From contig JABIQM010000005.1 in the NCBI GenBank assembly GCA_018699415.1, forward strand, positions 1 to 64,000: a stretch of DNA of 64,000 nucleotides. The letters run 5' to 3'. The position numbers and the translations under genes are program-made. The notes under the pieces were generated by a model. It was not told where the DNA came from, searched no databases, and saw nothing but the letters and a program-made list of their open reading frames with translations. The stretch comes from Acidimicrobiaceae bacterium (GTDB lineage Bacteria > Actinomycetota > Acidimicrobiia > Acidimicrobiales > Aldehydirespiratoraceae). Of the stretch, positions 42,103-51,816 are shown one piece after another (the stretch's first letter is position 1; every line of letters starts with the position of its first letter).

Positions 42103-42752
42103 ATCTTCGGATCGAGCGACCCGGCGATGAATACGCCCTCTGCTTCGGCGAGCAACTCGCCGTCGTGGTGGAACGTGGCAGCGGCAAACGTCTTGCGTCC
42201 TTCGGTGGCCGAAACCCAGCCTCGTAGCTCGATGCGTTCCTGCAGCGGAGTGGGCTTGCGGTAACGGACCGTGAGGGTGCCTGTGAAGCCACCAACCTCG
42301 TTGACAACGCAAACGGTGCCTAAGATGTCGTCCATAACAGCGGCGATCACGCCGCCGTGTACGCACCCTGGTGGACCGTTGAAATGGTCGCGGAAAGTGC
42401 AGTCTCCGCGCACTTCAATGCCATCATCGACATCGACGAGATCGAGATTCGCTGGTGGTGAGATCGGGTTCAGCTTGCCGATATAGGGGCTATATGGGAA
42501 GAAGCCAGCTGGTCCTGCCTCACGGAGACGATCAATGCGCCCATCAGGATCTGCCATCTTGGTGATCAGGCTCGTGAAGTCCAGTACTGCCTGCATCCGA
42601 ACCCCGCCCACGACATGAGGCCGTAGATCGGAGGTGGCGGCCTGCACTGCAGCTCGAGCGGCTACGAGGTCCACGTCAGTCAAATCTGACGTGCGGGCAA
42701 TCTCAAGCAGGTCTCGTATGTCCTCCATCAGTGCTTCGGGTGTATCAGCCAT
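42099..42752 (-). CDS. PaaI-type hotdog thioesterase family protein
   Basis: The 217-residue protein has a helical N-terminal extension (about 1-90) and a C-terminal hotdog domain. The motif GPPGCVHGGVIAAVMDDILG carries the PaaI/4HBT signature (HGG...D). PaaI-like enzymes hydrolyse acyl- or aryl-CoA esters. A link to the box cluster is possible but not shown, as it lies 4 kb away and on the other strand. The ATG at 42752 has TACGTT 7 nt upstream. Confidence 0.82.
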   Translation of the reverse strand: MADTPEALMEDIRDLLEIARTSDLTDVDLVAARAAVQAATSDLRPHVVGGVRMQAVLDFTSLITKMADPDGRIDRLREAGPAGFFPYSPYIGKLNPISPPANLDLVDVDDGIEVRGDCTFRDHFNGPPGCVHGGVIAAVMDDILGTVCVVNEVGGFTGTLTVRYRKPTPLQERIELRGWVSATEGRKTFAAATFHHDGELLAEAEGVFIAGSLDPKI

Positions 42753-42765
42753 CGGCAGCAACGTA
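42753..42765 (-). promoter_or_regulatory. Probable -10 element of the thioesterase gene
   Basis: On the minus strand TACGTT (42760-42765) stands 7 nt before the ATG at 42752. Confidence 0.45.
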
Positions 42766-42813
42766 CGACACCACTACTTCACCCACCGAATCGCGCGATC
42801 CTGACGTCGCCGC

Positions 42814-42827
42814 TACGCTCGCCTTTG
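42814..42827 (+). promoter_or_regulatory. Probable -10 element of the HAD phosphatase gene
   Basis: TACGCT at 42814-42819 lies 8 nt before the ATG at 42828. It is divergent from the thioesterase promoter in a 75-bp gap. Confidence 0.4.
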
Positions 42828-43484
42828 ATGAGCCAACTCGACGCGTTTGTGCTTGGGGTCGATCTCGACGGCGTCTGTGGCGCCCATACCGAGCGCTTCC
42901 GCGAAATTGTCGCTGAGCGCTTGGATCGCCCACTCGCCGACTTCCCACTGGAACGGAATTGGGACTTCAGCGAATGGGGCTTCGGGCCTGGCGAGTTCGA
43001 GGATCATCATCGTCATGCCGTGGTCGAAGAGCGAATGTTTCGCGATATGGCAGTCATCGACGGTGCCGCTGAAGCTCTGTGGCGACTCTCCGATGCCGGT
43101 GTGTGGATTCGCATCATCACTCACAGGCTCTACGTCAACTGGGGCCACCAGGTCGCTGTCACCGACACCGTCGAGTGGCTAGATCGAGCCCGCATCCCCT
43201 ATCGCGACCTCTGTTTCCTGGGAGCAAAACCACAGGTAGAAGCCAATCTCTACATCGACGACTCTCCCGGCAACGTCAGCGCTCTACGCGGTGCCGGGAA
43301 CGAGGTGATCGTCTTTGACCAGCCATACAACCGGGATCTTCGGTCTCCCCGAGCCATGAACTGGCGAAATGTTGAGGAAATCGTGCTGGAGCGATTCACC
43401 GAATGGTCCGGCATCCACGGGGTTCAACCCACACTTCCCGGCGTCAGCGAGACCGACCGACTGTACGGACAGAGACCAGACTAA
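42828..43484 (+). CDS. HAD-superfamily 5'-nucleotidase-like phosphatase
   Basis: The 218-residue protein has HAD motif I GVDLDGVCG with the Asp nucleophile and second Asp, motif II in IITHR, and motif IV IDDSPGNV. A helical cap follows motif I. It resembles the 5'(3')-deoxyribonucleotidase (NT5C-like) branch, but substrate specificity cannot be read. The ATG at 42828 was chosen over a TTG one codon upstream. ppc follows with its own probable promoter. Confidence 0.8.
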   Translation: MSQLDAFVLGVDLDGVCGAHTERFREIVAERLDRPLADFPLERNWDFSEWGFGPGEFEDHHRHAVVEERMFRDMAVIDGAAEALWRLSDAGVWIRIITHRLYVNWGHQVAVTDTVEWLDRARIPYRDLCFLGAKPQVEANLYIDDSPGNVSALRGAGNEVIVFDQPYNRDLRSPRAMNWRNVEEIVLERFTEWSGIHGVQPTLPGVSETDRLYGQRPD

Positions 43485-43518
43485 TACGGCACGGACCCAG
43501 GCCCGGGCCCGTGCCCGC

Positions 43519-43530
43519 TACGGTGCCTAC
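43519..43530 (+). promoter_or_regulatory. Probable -10 element of ppc
   Basis: TACGGT at 43519-43524 lies 6 nt before the GTG start at 43531. Confidence 0.45.
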
Positions 43531-46245
43531 GTGCCTGATGCTGCCCCCGAACTCGACTCTGCGCTCCGAGACGACATCCGTCGTCTAGGCGCTCAGCTTG
43601 GCGACACTCTCGTCCGTCAAGCCGGCCCCGACCTTCTCGAACGGGTCGAGCAGGTCCGCCAGCATGCACGACGGCTGCGCCGCGACGACAAGACCTCAGC
43701 TGCACTAGCCGATATTCTGGGCAATGTCGATCTGGTAGAAGCGATCCAGTTGGTGCGAGCGTTCACCACCTATTTCCATCTAGCGAACACGGCCGAGCAG
43801 GTTCACCGCATCGACGACCTGACCGAGACAAAATCTGCGTTAAACAACCGTTTCGACCAGACCGTAGAACGCCTACTCGACTCCGGATTCTCGTCTAAGG
43901 ACATCGTGGCGGCCGTGAACAACGCTCAGCTCTACCCCGTTTTCACAGCCCATCCGACCGAGGCCAGTCGCCGATCGATTCTCGACAAGTTGGCCGAGTT
44001 GGCTGTCTTGATCGAGGACCGTTCCAACAGTGCCTCAGCGAGTAAGCAGCGCCGAATCGACCGTCGTGTCGACGAGTTGATCGATGCCATTTGGCAGACC
44101 GACGAACTCCGTCGCGAACAGCCCGACCCAGTAGACGAAGCTCGCTCTATCCTTTATTTTCTGACAGAAATTGTGGTCGATGGCATCCCAGAACTCCTGC
44201 AAGACCTCGATTTCTCACTGCGCAAGATTGGTGGGTCCCTTGACCCTCGAAGCCTTCCACTTCGCTTTGGCTCCTGGGTTGGTGGCGACCGTGATGGCAA
44301 CCCAAACGTCACGCCAGAAACCACCCTTGAAGTTCTTGATTTCCAACGAGCGCGCGCTATGCGCATCATCATCAACGAGATTGAGGACCTGTCGTCGGAA
44401 TTGAGTGTGAGCACAGCCGTTCGCCCTATTTCGGACGAACTGGCTATCCAACTGCAGACCGACCGTGAAACGTTTCCTCAGGTACTCGCCCGATTCAGCA
44501 CGCTGTCAGCCGGCGAGCCATACCGCCAACGCCTCGCAGTCATTCACCAGCGGTTGCTGGAAACCGCTGAAGAACCGCCGGGCGCACGCTGCTACCGATC
44601 CCCCGATGAGCTTCAAGACGATCTCGATCAGCTTGGGCGTTCCCTGGCGGCAAACCAGGGTGGACGCATGGCCCAGGGCCGGCTGGCCCGAGTGCAGCGC
44701 ATCGTGGCCATGGTTGGCTTTCACCTCGCCGTCTTGGATGTCCGTGAGCACGCTGACCACCATCATGCGGCGCTTACCAAACGCTTCTCGGCACTCGACG
44801 TCGACTATGCCGCGCTTAGCCGCGAAGAACGTACCGATCTGCTCACGACCGAACTCGCCAGCCCGCGCCCGCTCGCCGCTCATGGGACCGGTAGCGAGGA
44901 CCAGGTGTTCGGCTTGTTCAGCGCCCTTCGAAAGCGCATGGATGCCGTTGGCGACCATGTGATCGAGAGCTACATCGTCTCGATGACCGAGGGGGTCGAC
45001 GATGTCCTCGCCCCCGCAGTCTTGGCCCGAGATGTCGGCCTGATCGACGTCACCGCGGGCGTAGCTCGACTTGGCTTCGTTCCTCTCTTCGAAACAATCG
45101 GTGACCTACGCGCTATCGGTCCCGTCATGCGACAACTCCTCGCCAATGAGCCCTACCGTCGACTCGTCGAACTTCGAGGTGATGTTCAAGAAGTCATGGT
45201 TGGCTACTCCGACTCCAATAAGGACGGTGGCATTACCACTAGCCAGTGGGAGATTCACCAGGCTCTCCGCACGATCGCCGATGTCGCCGCAGAGACCGGT
45301 GTGCAGATGACTGTCTTCCATGGTCGTGGCGGCACTATTGGTCGAGGTGGCGGCCCGACACACTCCTCTATTCTTGGCCAACCCCCCGGAGCCGTCAGCA
45401 GCGTGGTCAAGGTCACCGAGCAGGGCGAGGTCATCGCTGACAAGTACGGCCTCCCCCAGATCGCCAAGCGCAATCTCGATCTTGCGATCTCCGCTGTGGT
45501 GGAGGCTTCGCTCTCTCACCGGGTGGCCCGCCACGAGCCTTCGGTTACAGCCAACTGGGATCGCGTCATGGACACCATGTCGTCGACCTCCTACGCCGCC
45601 TATCGCGAGTTTCTCGAAACGCCCGGGCTCGTCGAGTACTTCCAGACGTCGACACCTGTTGAAGAGTTGGGCTCGATGAACATCGGGTCACGCCCTGCCC
45701 GCCGCCGTGGAGCAACGGGTGGATTATCCGACCTCCGCGCGATCCCTTGGGTATTCGGATGGACGCAGTCCCGCCAGATCATCCCCGGCTGGTTTGGCGT
45801 AGGTGCTGGCCTCGAAGCCGTTCGATCTGAGGGCGACGGCGAGGTGCTCGCCGAAATGTACGAGCGCTGGCAATTCTTTCGAACCTTCATCTCAAACGTG
45901 GAAATGACGCTCTCGAAGACCGATCTGGCGATCGCCCGTCACTATGTCACCACGCTTGTGGATCCCTCTCTGCATTTTCTCTTCGATCGAGTGGCCGATG
46001 AGCATGACCGCACCGTGGCACAGATCGCCCAAGTTACCGGTGGAGCGCTCCTCGATGATCTACCGATCCTGCGACGGACCCTTGAAGTACGCGATGCCTA
46101 TCTTGACCCGATCAACGTCCTCCAGGTAGATCTGCTCGCCCGGAGTCGAGCAGGCACAAACGACCCGACTGAGGAGGCTCGTCTCCGCCGAGCACTGCTC
46201 TTGACGGTGAACGGCGTGGCTGCGGGTCTCCGCAATACTGGCTAG
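43531..46245 (+). CDS. ppc: Phosphoenolpyruvate carboxylase
   Basis: Ppc makes oxaloacetate from PEP and bicarbonate, refilling the TCA cycle. The 904-residue protein has the catalytic His in FTAHPTEASRRS, the metal and Arg-containing GSWVGGDRDGNPNV, VGYSDSNKDGG, the essential glycine loop FHGRGGTIGRGGGPTH, and the conserved C-terminal end LRNTG. Length is normal. The GTG at 43531 was chosen because of the TACGGT 6 nt upstream; the frame is open further back into the HAD gene. A weak hairpin follows. Confidence 0.95.
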   Translation: MPDAAPELDSALRDDIRRLGAQLGDTLVRQAGPDLLERVEQVRQHARRLRRDDKTSAALADILGNVDLVEAIQLVRAFTTYFHLANTAEQVHRIDDLTETKSALNNRFDQTVERLLDSGFSSKDIVAAVNNAQLYPVFTAHPTEASRRSILDKLAELAVLIEDRSNSASASKQRRIDRRVDELIDAIWQTDELRREQPDPVDEARSILYFLTEIVVDGIPELLQDLDFSLRKIGGSLDPRSLPLRFGSWVGGDRDGNPNVTPETTLEVLDFQRARAMRIIINEIEDLSSELSVSTAVRPISDELAIQLQTDRETFPQVLARFSTLSAGEPYRQRLAVIHQRLLETAEEPPGARCYRSPDELQDDLDQLGRSLAANQGGRMAQGRLARVQRIVAMVGFHLAVLDVREHADHHHAALTKRFSALDVDYAALSREERTDLLTTELASPRPLAAHGTGSEDQVFGLFSALRKRMDAVGDHVIESYIVSMTEGVDDVLAPAVLARDVGLIDVTAGVARLGFVPLFETIGDLRAIGPVMRQLLANEPYRRLVELRGDVQEVMVGYSDSNKDGGITTSQWEIHQALRTIADVAAETGVQMTVFHGRGGTIGRGGGPTHSSILGQPPGAVSSVVKVTEQGEVIADKYGLPQIAKRNLDLAISAVVEASLSHRVARHEPSVTANWDRVMDTMSSTSYAAYREFLETPGLVEYFQTSTPVEELGSMNIGSRPARRRGATGGLSDLRAIPWVFGWTQSRQIIPGWFGVGAGLEAVRSEGDGEVLAEMYERWQFFRTFISNVEMTLSKTDLAIARHYVTTLVDPSLHFLFDRVADEHDRTVAQIAQVTGGALLDDLPILRRTLEVRDAYLDPINVLQVDLLARSRAGTNDPTEEARLRRALLLTVNGVAAGLRNTG

Positions 46246-46273
46246 TCGGACCCGCGGATCATTTCCCTACACC

Positions 46274-46310
46274 GGGGGCTTGTTCGTGCCGATGAATAGA
46301 CATAGCCCCC
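46274..46310 (+). terminator. Weak hairpin after ppc
   Basis: GGGGGCT (46274-46280) pairs with AGCCCCC (46304-46310) over a 23-nt loop, followed by CTTT. The long loop makes this only a possible terminator. Confidence 0.35.
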
Positions 46311-46338
46311 CTTTCACCCCAACTGCTCGAGGTCCGCC

Positions 46339-46584
46339 TTGCGGAGCCATATCGAAATAATTCAGATCCGAGCCAGCGATGTGCTCAGCGGTGATGTCAT
46401 CAATAAGTTCGGCCCCAATCGCTCAGGTTGGATCGAAGTCGCCAATCTCGAGCAGCTTCAGAACGGCAGCTATGTCGTTCATGACGAGGTCGGTAGCGAC
46501 AGCTTCACTGCGGTGGGGTACGACCTCGTATGGCTCCAGGTCGTACATGAATTGCTCTACAACAGCCATCTGCCCGTGGACTAG
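46339..46584 (+). CDS. Small hypothetical protein
   Basis: The 81-residue frame begins at a TTG (46339) or possibly at GTG 46381. The sequence is beta-rich and coherent (IEIIQIRASDVLSGDVIN, GWIEVANLEQLQNGSYVV, SFTAVGYDLVWLQV), reminiscent of small inteinase/Hint-like or regulatory beta domains, but I cannot assign a family. Its stop shares a CTAG with the convergent membrane-protein gene. Confidence 0.5.
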   Translation: MRSHIEIIQIRASDVLSGDVINKFGPNRSGWIEVANLEQLQNGSYVVHDEVGSDSFTAVGYDLVWLQVVHELLYNSHLPVD

Positions 46585-46961
46585 CCTTTTGCCGCGTGAC
46601 GAATCGCTACGGCGAGACCAATCACCGCCCCGAGCACGGCGAAGAGCAGGTTCTCAAAGACAACCGGGGCACTCTCAGAGTGGTCCCATAGGACCGGGCC
46701 CTCAAGGTCTCCTTTGGTCCACAAGATTAGTGTGGTGATGATGGCCAACCCGAGTCCGATGAGCGCCTGATTCACGGCTCGCCGCGGCGTGGAGCCAGCC
46801 TCTGAAAGTCCGTCGATAGCTACCCATGCGCTTGCAATGAGCACTGGAGCGGAATGGTAGGTCACGTCCGGTGACCGTGCGGCGAGGAACGCCCACAGCA
46901 CGGCGAGGCCGAGAGCGGTCAAGAGACCACGAAATTGCCGGATCTCAGCCAACGGCGTCAC
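46581..46961 (-). CDS. Small integral membrane protein
   Basis: The 126-residue product (GTG 46961) has about four hydrophobic segments: LLTALGLAVLWAFLAA, APVLIASAWVAI, ALIGLGLAIITTLILW and LLFAVLGAVIGLAVAI. No family is recognised. An ATG at 46982 would add seven residues; the GTG has a GAGGG sequence about 11 nt upstream. It overlaps the end of the upstream oxidoreductase gene by 17 bp and is probably translated from the same transcript. Confidence 0.6.
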   Translation of the reverse strand: MTPLAEIRQFRGLLTALGLAVLWAFLAARSPDVTYHSAPVLIASAWVAIDGLSEAGSTPRRAVNQALIGLGLAIITTLILWTKGDLEGPVLWDHSESAPVVFENLLFAVLGAVIGLAVAIRHAAKG

Positions 46962-48315
46962 GGGCCACTCGGCCCTCGACATCACCAAAGAACTGACCAG
47001 CCACCTTCTGAATCCCGTATGACCACGAGGGATATGCATGCACAGTTTGGGCGAGACGTCCCGTGAACAGCCCGGCTCGCATTGCGAGAGCGATCTCGTG
47101 GATCATCTCACCCGCTCGTGGAGACACAATCGTCGCCCCGAGGAGTTGACCGCCAAAGAGGCCGCGCGTGATGCGTTTGGGACCAGCGATCAACTTGATA
47201 AATCCGTCCTCGATGCCATCAGTGATCGCTCGATCGATCTCCGACAACGGGAGTTCGGCCACGCGACCGCCATGGGCAGCAGCCTCGGTCTCGGTCATCC
47301 CAATACGGGCCACTTCGGGCGAGGTAAACGTCACCCAAGGAATCCAGTGGGTGCGGTACCGACCTCGTTGACCCTTTCGCAACGCATTGCCCGCAGCCAG
47401 ACGACCCATCTCGTCGGCCGCGTGGGTGAAGGCCAGTTTCCCTGTCACGTCACCGACTGCGTAGACACCCCGAACCGTCGTCGAGAGACGGTCGTCGGTC
47501 TTGATATGACCGTGATCGGTGCGTTCGACGCCAAGCTCGTCGAGACCAAGATCTTCAGCGTTGGGTGCCCGGCCTACGGCCATCAGGAGCTTGTCAGTGA
47601 CGATCTCCTGACCACCCGCAAACACGCGGATGCCACCCATCGGAGTCGGTGCCACCCGTTCGATCAACGCGCCCGTCACGACCGTGACACCAAGGGCTCT
47701 CAGTGAGCGTTCGACAACCGCCGAGGCACCCGGCTCTTCGCGAGCCAGGAGGCGAGGTAGCCCGTCGACCAAGGTCACCGACGTACCAAGCCGGGCGAAG
47801 GCCTCGGCGAGCTCACAACCGATCGCCCCGCCACCAACGATCGTTATCGATCCGGGCAGCCTATAAAGCGAGAAAACCGACTCGTTGGTCAGAGCGCCAA
47901 CCGTGTCGAGTCCAGGAATCGGCGGCATCACGGGTCGGCCGCCTGTAGCGATGATGATCTTCGGCGCGGTGATGCGCCGGTCGCCAACTGCGATCGAGTC
48001 ATGGGTCGCAAGACGAGCTCTTGCTTCCAGCACCCGCGTGCCACGCGAGCGAAAGACGTCGGCGGTCTCTGTTGCCGCTATGCGGTCGATCGTCTGGCTG
48101 ACTCGCCCGAACGCATCGTCGAAGCCAAGTCCGCCCCTCGCTGCACTCAGGAGCGTCTTTGAGGGGACGCATCCGGCAAACGTGCAGTCGCCGCCAAGAG
48201 GACCATCGTTCACGAGCAGGGTGTCAGCGCCAACCCATTGAGCGGCACGCGCCGCGCTGAGGCCCCCGGCGCCGCCGCCGATGATGATCAGATCGTGGTC
48301 CACAGCGCCGCACAT
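46945..48315 (-). CDS. Pyridine nucleotide-disulfide oxidoreductase (MerA/LPD-like flavoprotein)
   Basis: The 456-residue flavoprotein has the FAD loop IIGGGAGGLSAARAA, the redox disulfide GGDCTFAGCVPSK (CxxxxC), an NAD(P) loop VGGGAIGCELAEAF, and VGDVTGKLAFTHAA. The dimerisation domain ends in HAYPSWSYGIQ. In dihydrolipoamide dehydrogenases that last motif is HxHPTxSE with a His-Glu dyad; here the Glu is missing, so it is not a normal LPD. Substrate unknown. The ATG at 48315 has an AGGA-type site upstream; a probable -10 TACGAT lies at 48342-48347. Confidence 0.85.
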   Translation of the reverse strand: MCGAVDHDLIIIGGGAGGLSAARAAQWVGADTLLVNDGPLGGDCTFAGCVPSKTLLSAARGGLGFDDAFGRVSQTIDRIAATETADVFRSRGTRVLEARARLATHDSIAVGDRRITAPKIIIATGGRPVMPPIPGLDTVGALTNESVFSLYRLPGSITIVGGGAIGCELAEAFARLGTSVTLVDGLPRLLAREEPGASAVVERSLRALGVTVVTGALIERVAPTPMGGIRVFAGGQEIVTDKLLMAVGRAPNAEDLGLDELGVERTDHGHIKTDDRLSTTVRGVYAVGDVTGKLAFTHAADEMGRLAAGNALRKGQRGRYRTHWIPWVTFTSPEVARIGMTETEAAAHGGRVAELPLSEIDRAITDGIEDGFIKLIAGPKRITRGLFGGQLLGATIVSPRAGEMIHEIALAMRAGLFTGRLAQTVHAYPSWSYGIQKVAGQFFGDVEGRVARDAVG

Positions 48316-48406
48316 CGTCGTCGGCAGGTTCTCATTCCTCAATCGTACGCGACGAAGACCAACGTGGGGACCGTAAAGACAGCACACCCATGAGCCACTC
48401 CGCTGC

Positions 48407-49186
48407 TCAGCTCGCGTCGAGAGCCACCCGGAACTCACCCACAAGCTCTGCAACTCCCGCCGGCCCTGCTTTGTCGAGCATGCGCTGCACGATCGCGGAA
48501 CCAACGACGACGCCATCGGACACCGTCGAGACCTCCACAGCCTGCTCAGGCGTTCCGATACCCACGCCCACAAGCACCGGCGTGTCGGTGATCGCTTTGA
48601 GACGCCGAGCAATGACCTTGGCCGACTCGGCCAGTTCAGTCCGAACGCCAGTAATGCCGAGAAGGCCCACGCCGTACACGAAACCGTGTGACCGTTCGCA
48701 AACCTGGGTGAGTCGTTCGTCAGATCCGGTAGGGGCGGCAAGAAGGACCGTCTCGACTCCAGCGCCATCGGCCGCCTCCGTCCAGGGATCGATTTCTTCG
48801 AGAGGAATATCAGGGAGGATGCAACCGGCAACGCCAGCGTCAGCCAGCGAATGGGCGAAGCGTTCCCAGCCAAATCGGTAAGCGATGTTGCCGTAGGTCA
48901 TCACGGCGGTCGGAACACCGATGTCAGCGCGCCGCACCGCGTCTAAAATCGATTGAGGTGTAGCACCTTGCTCGAGCGCTAGGTCATTGGCGGCCTGGAT
49001 TGTTGGCCCATCCATGACGGGGTCAGAAAATGGCATACCAATCTCGATGGCATCGGCACCCGCCGCAGCAACCGCACACAGGGTCTCAACCCAGTCGTCC
49101 CCCAGCCCGCCGGTCACGTAGGGGACCAGGCACTTTCCACCGGCATCTCGGCGCGCCCGAAGCGCCGCCTCAAAAGCGCCGATCAT
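48407..49186 (-). CDS. trpA: Tryptophan synthase alpha chain
   Basis: TrpA splits indole-3-glycerol phosphate to indole. The 259-residue TIM barrel has the catalytic Glu and Asp segments ([29 protein letters not shown]) and the phosphate loop [10 protein letters not shown]. Its ATG overlaps the trpB stop (ATGA). It ends the operon ABM-trpC-trpF-trpB-trpA. Confidence 0.95.
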   Translation of the reverse strand: MIGAFEAALRARRDAGGKCLVPYVTGGLGDDWVETLCAVAAAGADAIEIGMPFSDPVMDGPTIQAANDLALEQGATPQSILDAVRRADIGVPTAVMTYGNIAYRFGWERFAHSLADAGVAGCILPDIPLEEIDPWTEAADGAGVETVLLAAPTGSDERLTQVCERSHGFVYGVGLLGITGVRTELAESAKVIARRLKAITDTPVLVGVGIGTPEQAVEVSTVSDGVVVGSAIVQRMLDKAGPAGVAELVGEFRVALDAS

Positions 49187-50337
49187 CCCAAGACGTCCAT
49201 CATCTGGGCGACGTCTTTGTCGCCGCGGCCACTCAAGTTCACGAGCACTGTCTTTCCTTGCAACTCATCTCGGGCCTTACTCAACCAAGCAATCACGTGA
49301 GCCGACTCAAGGGCAGGAATGATGCCTTCGGTACTGGCCAAGAGTTGGAAGCCCGCGACGACTTCCGCATCGGTCACCGGTTCGTAGCGGGCCCGGCCGA
49401 TCTTCGCCAAGTGAGCGTGTTCCGGGCCGATACCCGGGTAATCGAGACCGGCCGAGATCGACTCAGCTTCGATGACCTGGCCCCATTCGTCTTGCATCAG
49501 GTAGCTGAGCGAGCCATGGACGATGCCGGGCACCGCTCGGCCTACCGCTGCGCCTCCAGCCGGCTCTATGCCGATCAGTTCGGCGGATGTGTCCGCAAAC
49601 CCGCTGAAGATGCCAATGGCATTAGATCCGCCGCCGACACAGGCGGTGACCACATCAGGGGTTCCGCCATCGAGAAGGGCGGCACATTGCTCTGATGCTT
49701 CCTCGCCGATCACGCGGTGAAACTCGCGAACCATCCACGGATATGGATGGGGTCCCATGACTGAGCCAAGGCAGTAGTGCGTGTTTTCCACAGCGGCCAC
49801 CCAGTACCGCATGGCCTCGTTGACAGCGTCCTTCAGTGTCTTGGAGCCTGACTCAGCCGAGCGAACCTCAGTGCCCAACAACTGCATACGGAAGACATTG
49901 AGCTTCTGGCGCTCAATGTCGACAGCGCCCATATAGACCACGCATTCCATGCCGAACAGGGCTGCCGCTGTTGCCGTGGCGACGCCATGCTGGCCTGCCC
50001 CGGTCTCGGCGACCAGACGAGTCTTACCCATTCGCCGGGCGAGCAGTGCTTGACCAAGGACGTTGTTGATCTTGTGGCTGCCTGTGTGGTTGAGGTCCTC
50101 ACGCTTGAGCAGCACTCGACATCCGAGCTCGGCACTCAGGTTCTTGCACTCAGTCAGCGGCGAGGGCCGCCCTGTATAATTCGCCTGCAGATCGTCGAGT
50201 TCTGCCCGGAAGCTGGGATCAGCCCAGGCTTCCCGGAACGCAACATCAAGTTCCTGACAAGCGGGCACAAGCGTTTCGGGCACATACATGCCACCGAACT
50301 CGCCAAACCGGCCATCTACGGGGTCGACCATAGTCAT
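49183..50337 (-). CDS. trpB: Tryptophan synthase beta chain
   Basis: TrpB joins indole and serine with PLP. The 384-residue protein has the Schiff-base lysine in [25 protein letters not shown], the phosphate loop [12 protein letters not shown], and [10 protein letters not shown] at the C-terminus (here [10 protein letters not shown]). This is the standard TrpB1 form that pairs with TrpA. Its start overlaps the trpF stop by 4 nt. Confidence 0.96.
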   Translation of the reverse strand: MTMVDPVDGRFGEFGGMYVPETLVPACQELDVAFREAWADPSFRAELDDLQANYTGRPSPLTECKNLSAELGCRVLLKREDLNHTGSHKINNVLGQALLARRMGKTRLVAETGAGQHGVATATAAALFGMECVVYMGAVDIERQKLNVFRMQLLGTEVRSAESGSKTLKDAVNEAMRYWVAAVENTHYCLGSVMGPHPYPWMVREFHRVIGEEASEQCAALLDGGTPDVVTACVGGGSNAIGIFSGFADTSAELIGIEPAGGAAVGRAVPGIVHGSLSYLMQDEWGQVIEAESISAGLDYPGIGPEHAHLAKIGRARYEPVTDAEVVAGFQLLASTEGIIPALESAHVIAWLSKARDELQGKTVLVNLSGRGDKDVAQMMDVLG

Positions 50338-51011
50338 GATAAGCGATCCTCTTCCCAGTCGTACAAGGGGGACGGGCCTTCAGCCTCGTCGGTTTCGTCG
50401 GCTACGGGAGCGGCTGCGCGTGCGTTTTCGATGAATGCTCGCAGCTTCACGGCGTCCTTCACTCCTGGTGTCTGCTCAACGCCAGTCGAAACGTCTACGC
50501 CCCAGGGCCGGACCCGGTGAATGGCATCGGCGACGTTATCTGGGCTCAATCCTCCAGCGAGCAGTACACGGTGGCCAGAACGGGGAGCGTCCTCAGCGAG
50601 GCTCCAGTCAAACACGTGGCCGCTCCCTGGTGTTGCAGAGTCGACCAGCACCATGTCAGCCCCATAGTTGTCCAGAGCAGACAAGCCAGGGTGACCGGCC
50701 GCGAATGCCTTCACGACAAGCGGCACCCGAGAGCGAACCTCACGAGTCTGCTCGGCCGTCTCGTGACCGTGCAGCTGCGCACCCCCAAGGCCAGCCCGAT
50801 GAACGATGTTGACTACTCGATCAGGAAGTTCATCACGAAAGACGCCAAGCGTCAGGATCTCCGGCGGTAAACGACGGGTGATGTCTCTCACCCGATCAAT
50901 TGCCACCTGCCTCTTCGATGGAGCGAAGATGAACCCCAGCGCGTCGGCGCCAAGGGCGACCGCTAGTAAGGCGTCTTCTTCTCGGGTGATGCCACAGATC
51001 TTGATGAACAC
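50334..51011 (-). CDS. trpF: Phosphoribosylanthranilate isomerase
   Basis: TrpF isomerises PRA in tryptophan synthesis. The 225-residue TIM barrel has the catalytic Cys in IKICGIT, the GAQLHGHE strand, the catalytic Asp region [15 protein letters not shown], and [11 protein letters not shown]. The start is GTG. Many actinobacteria lack trpF and use PriA (a dual HisA/TrpF); here trpF is present, so the HisA at 59317 need not be bifunctional. The C-terminal 25 residues are an acidic extension. Confidence 0.93.
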   Translation of the reverse strand: MFIKICGITREEDALLAVALGADALGFIFAPSKRQVAIDRVRDITRRLPPEILTLGVFRDELPDRVVNIVHRAGLGGAQLHGHETAEQTREVRSRVPLVVKAFAAGHPGLSALDNYGADMVLVDSATPGSGHVFDWSLAEDAPRSGHRVLLAGGLSPDNVADAIHRVRPWGVDVSTGVEQTPGVKDAVKLRAFIENARAAAPVADETDEAEGPSPLYDWEEDRLS

Positions 51012-51021
51012 GATAACGACG

Positions 51022-51816
51022 CTACCGGTCCGGCTGAGCTACAGCCCGGAGCTTCCCAATCTCAGCCGCGGGATCACCCGACGTCACAAGCGTCTCACCC
51101 ACTAATAGCGCGTGGTAACCGGCGCCGTGCAGCGCCGCGGAGTCTCCGGCATCGCGAACGCCGCTCTCCGCCACCCTCACCACACCACACGGCATCAGCG
51201 GGGCTATTCGCACAGCGCGCTCCTGGTCGACCTCAAAGGTGACGAGATCTCGCTGGTTGACGCCGATCAACGTCGCGTTCACCAACAGAGCTCGCTCGAG
51301 TTCTGCTTCACCATGGATTTCCACCAGCACATCAAGACCGATTTCGGTGGCCAGCGCGTGGAAATCCGACAGTTCATGATCGTCTAGCGCTGCGGCAATC
51401 AACAACACACAGTCCGCGCCCATCAAACGCGTATCGACCACGTCTCTGGCGTCGACGGTGAAGTCCTTGCGAATCACCGGCAGCGAGGTGGCCTCACGGG
51501 CGGCCTGTAAATCTGCGACCGACCCACCGAACCACTGCTCATCGGTCAATACCGACAGACAGGATGCTCCACCGCGCTCATACTCCCGGGCCAGCACCAC
51601 GGGATTGAGTCCCGGAAGGAGATCGCCCTTCGATGGCGACCGCCGCTTGACTTCACTGATGACGGCGATGCCTTCTGCATCATCGAGCGCGCGCCGAAAC
51701 GCACGCGTGGCCGGCATCTCGTCGACACTGGCCATCAGCGAACCGATCGAACGAGGGTCGTTCGCCGCCGCTACTCGATGAGCGTCGAGAATACGGTCGA
51801 GATAGGTGACGCTCAG
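51022..51816 (-). CDS. trpC: Indole-3-glycerol phosphate synthase, apparent CTG start
   Basis: TrpC closes the indole ring. The barrel has the catalytic Lys in ISEVKRRSPSKGDL, IRKDFTVD, and GVNQRDL. Standard starts allow only an ATG at 51735, which would delete the conserved N-terminus. Upstream in frame the reading is VTYLDRILDAHRVAAANDPR, the normal TrpC beginning, and no ATG, GTG or TTG precedes it. A CTG at 51814-51816 overlaps the TGA of the upstream gene (CTGA), the same 4-nt coupling seen elsewhere with ATG and GTG. With CTG the protein has 264 residues, the usual length. Confidence 0.85.
   Translation of the reverse strand: MSVTYLDRILDAHRVAAANDPRSIGSLMASVDEMPATRAFRRALDDAEGIAVISEVKRRSPSKGDLLPGLNPVVLAREYERGGASCLSVLTDEQWFGGSVADLQAAREATSLPVIRKDFTVDARDVVDTRLMGADCVLLIAAALDDHELSDFHALATEIGLDVLVEIHGEAELERALLVNATLIGVNQRDLVTFEVDQERAVRIAPLMPCGVVRVAESGVRDAGDSAALHGAGYHALLVGETLVTSGDPAAEIGKLRAVAQPDR

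Noticed and set aside
43369-43530. Upstream extension of ppc
   Set aside because: It overlaps the HAD gene in another frame; the TACGGT hexamer and protein length support GTG 43531.
48316-48873. Long upstream extension of the disulfide oxidoreductase frame
   Set aside because: It is on the strand of trpA but in another frame; the FAD-binding motif begins at the ATG at 48315.
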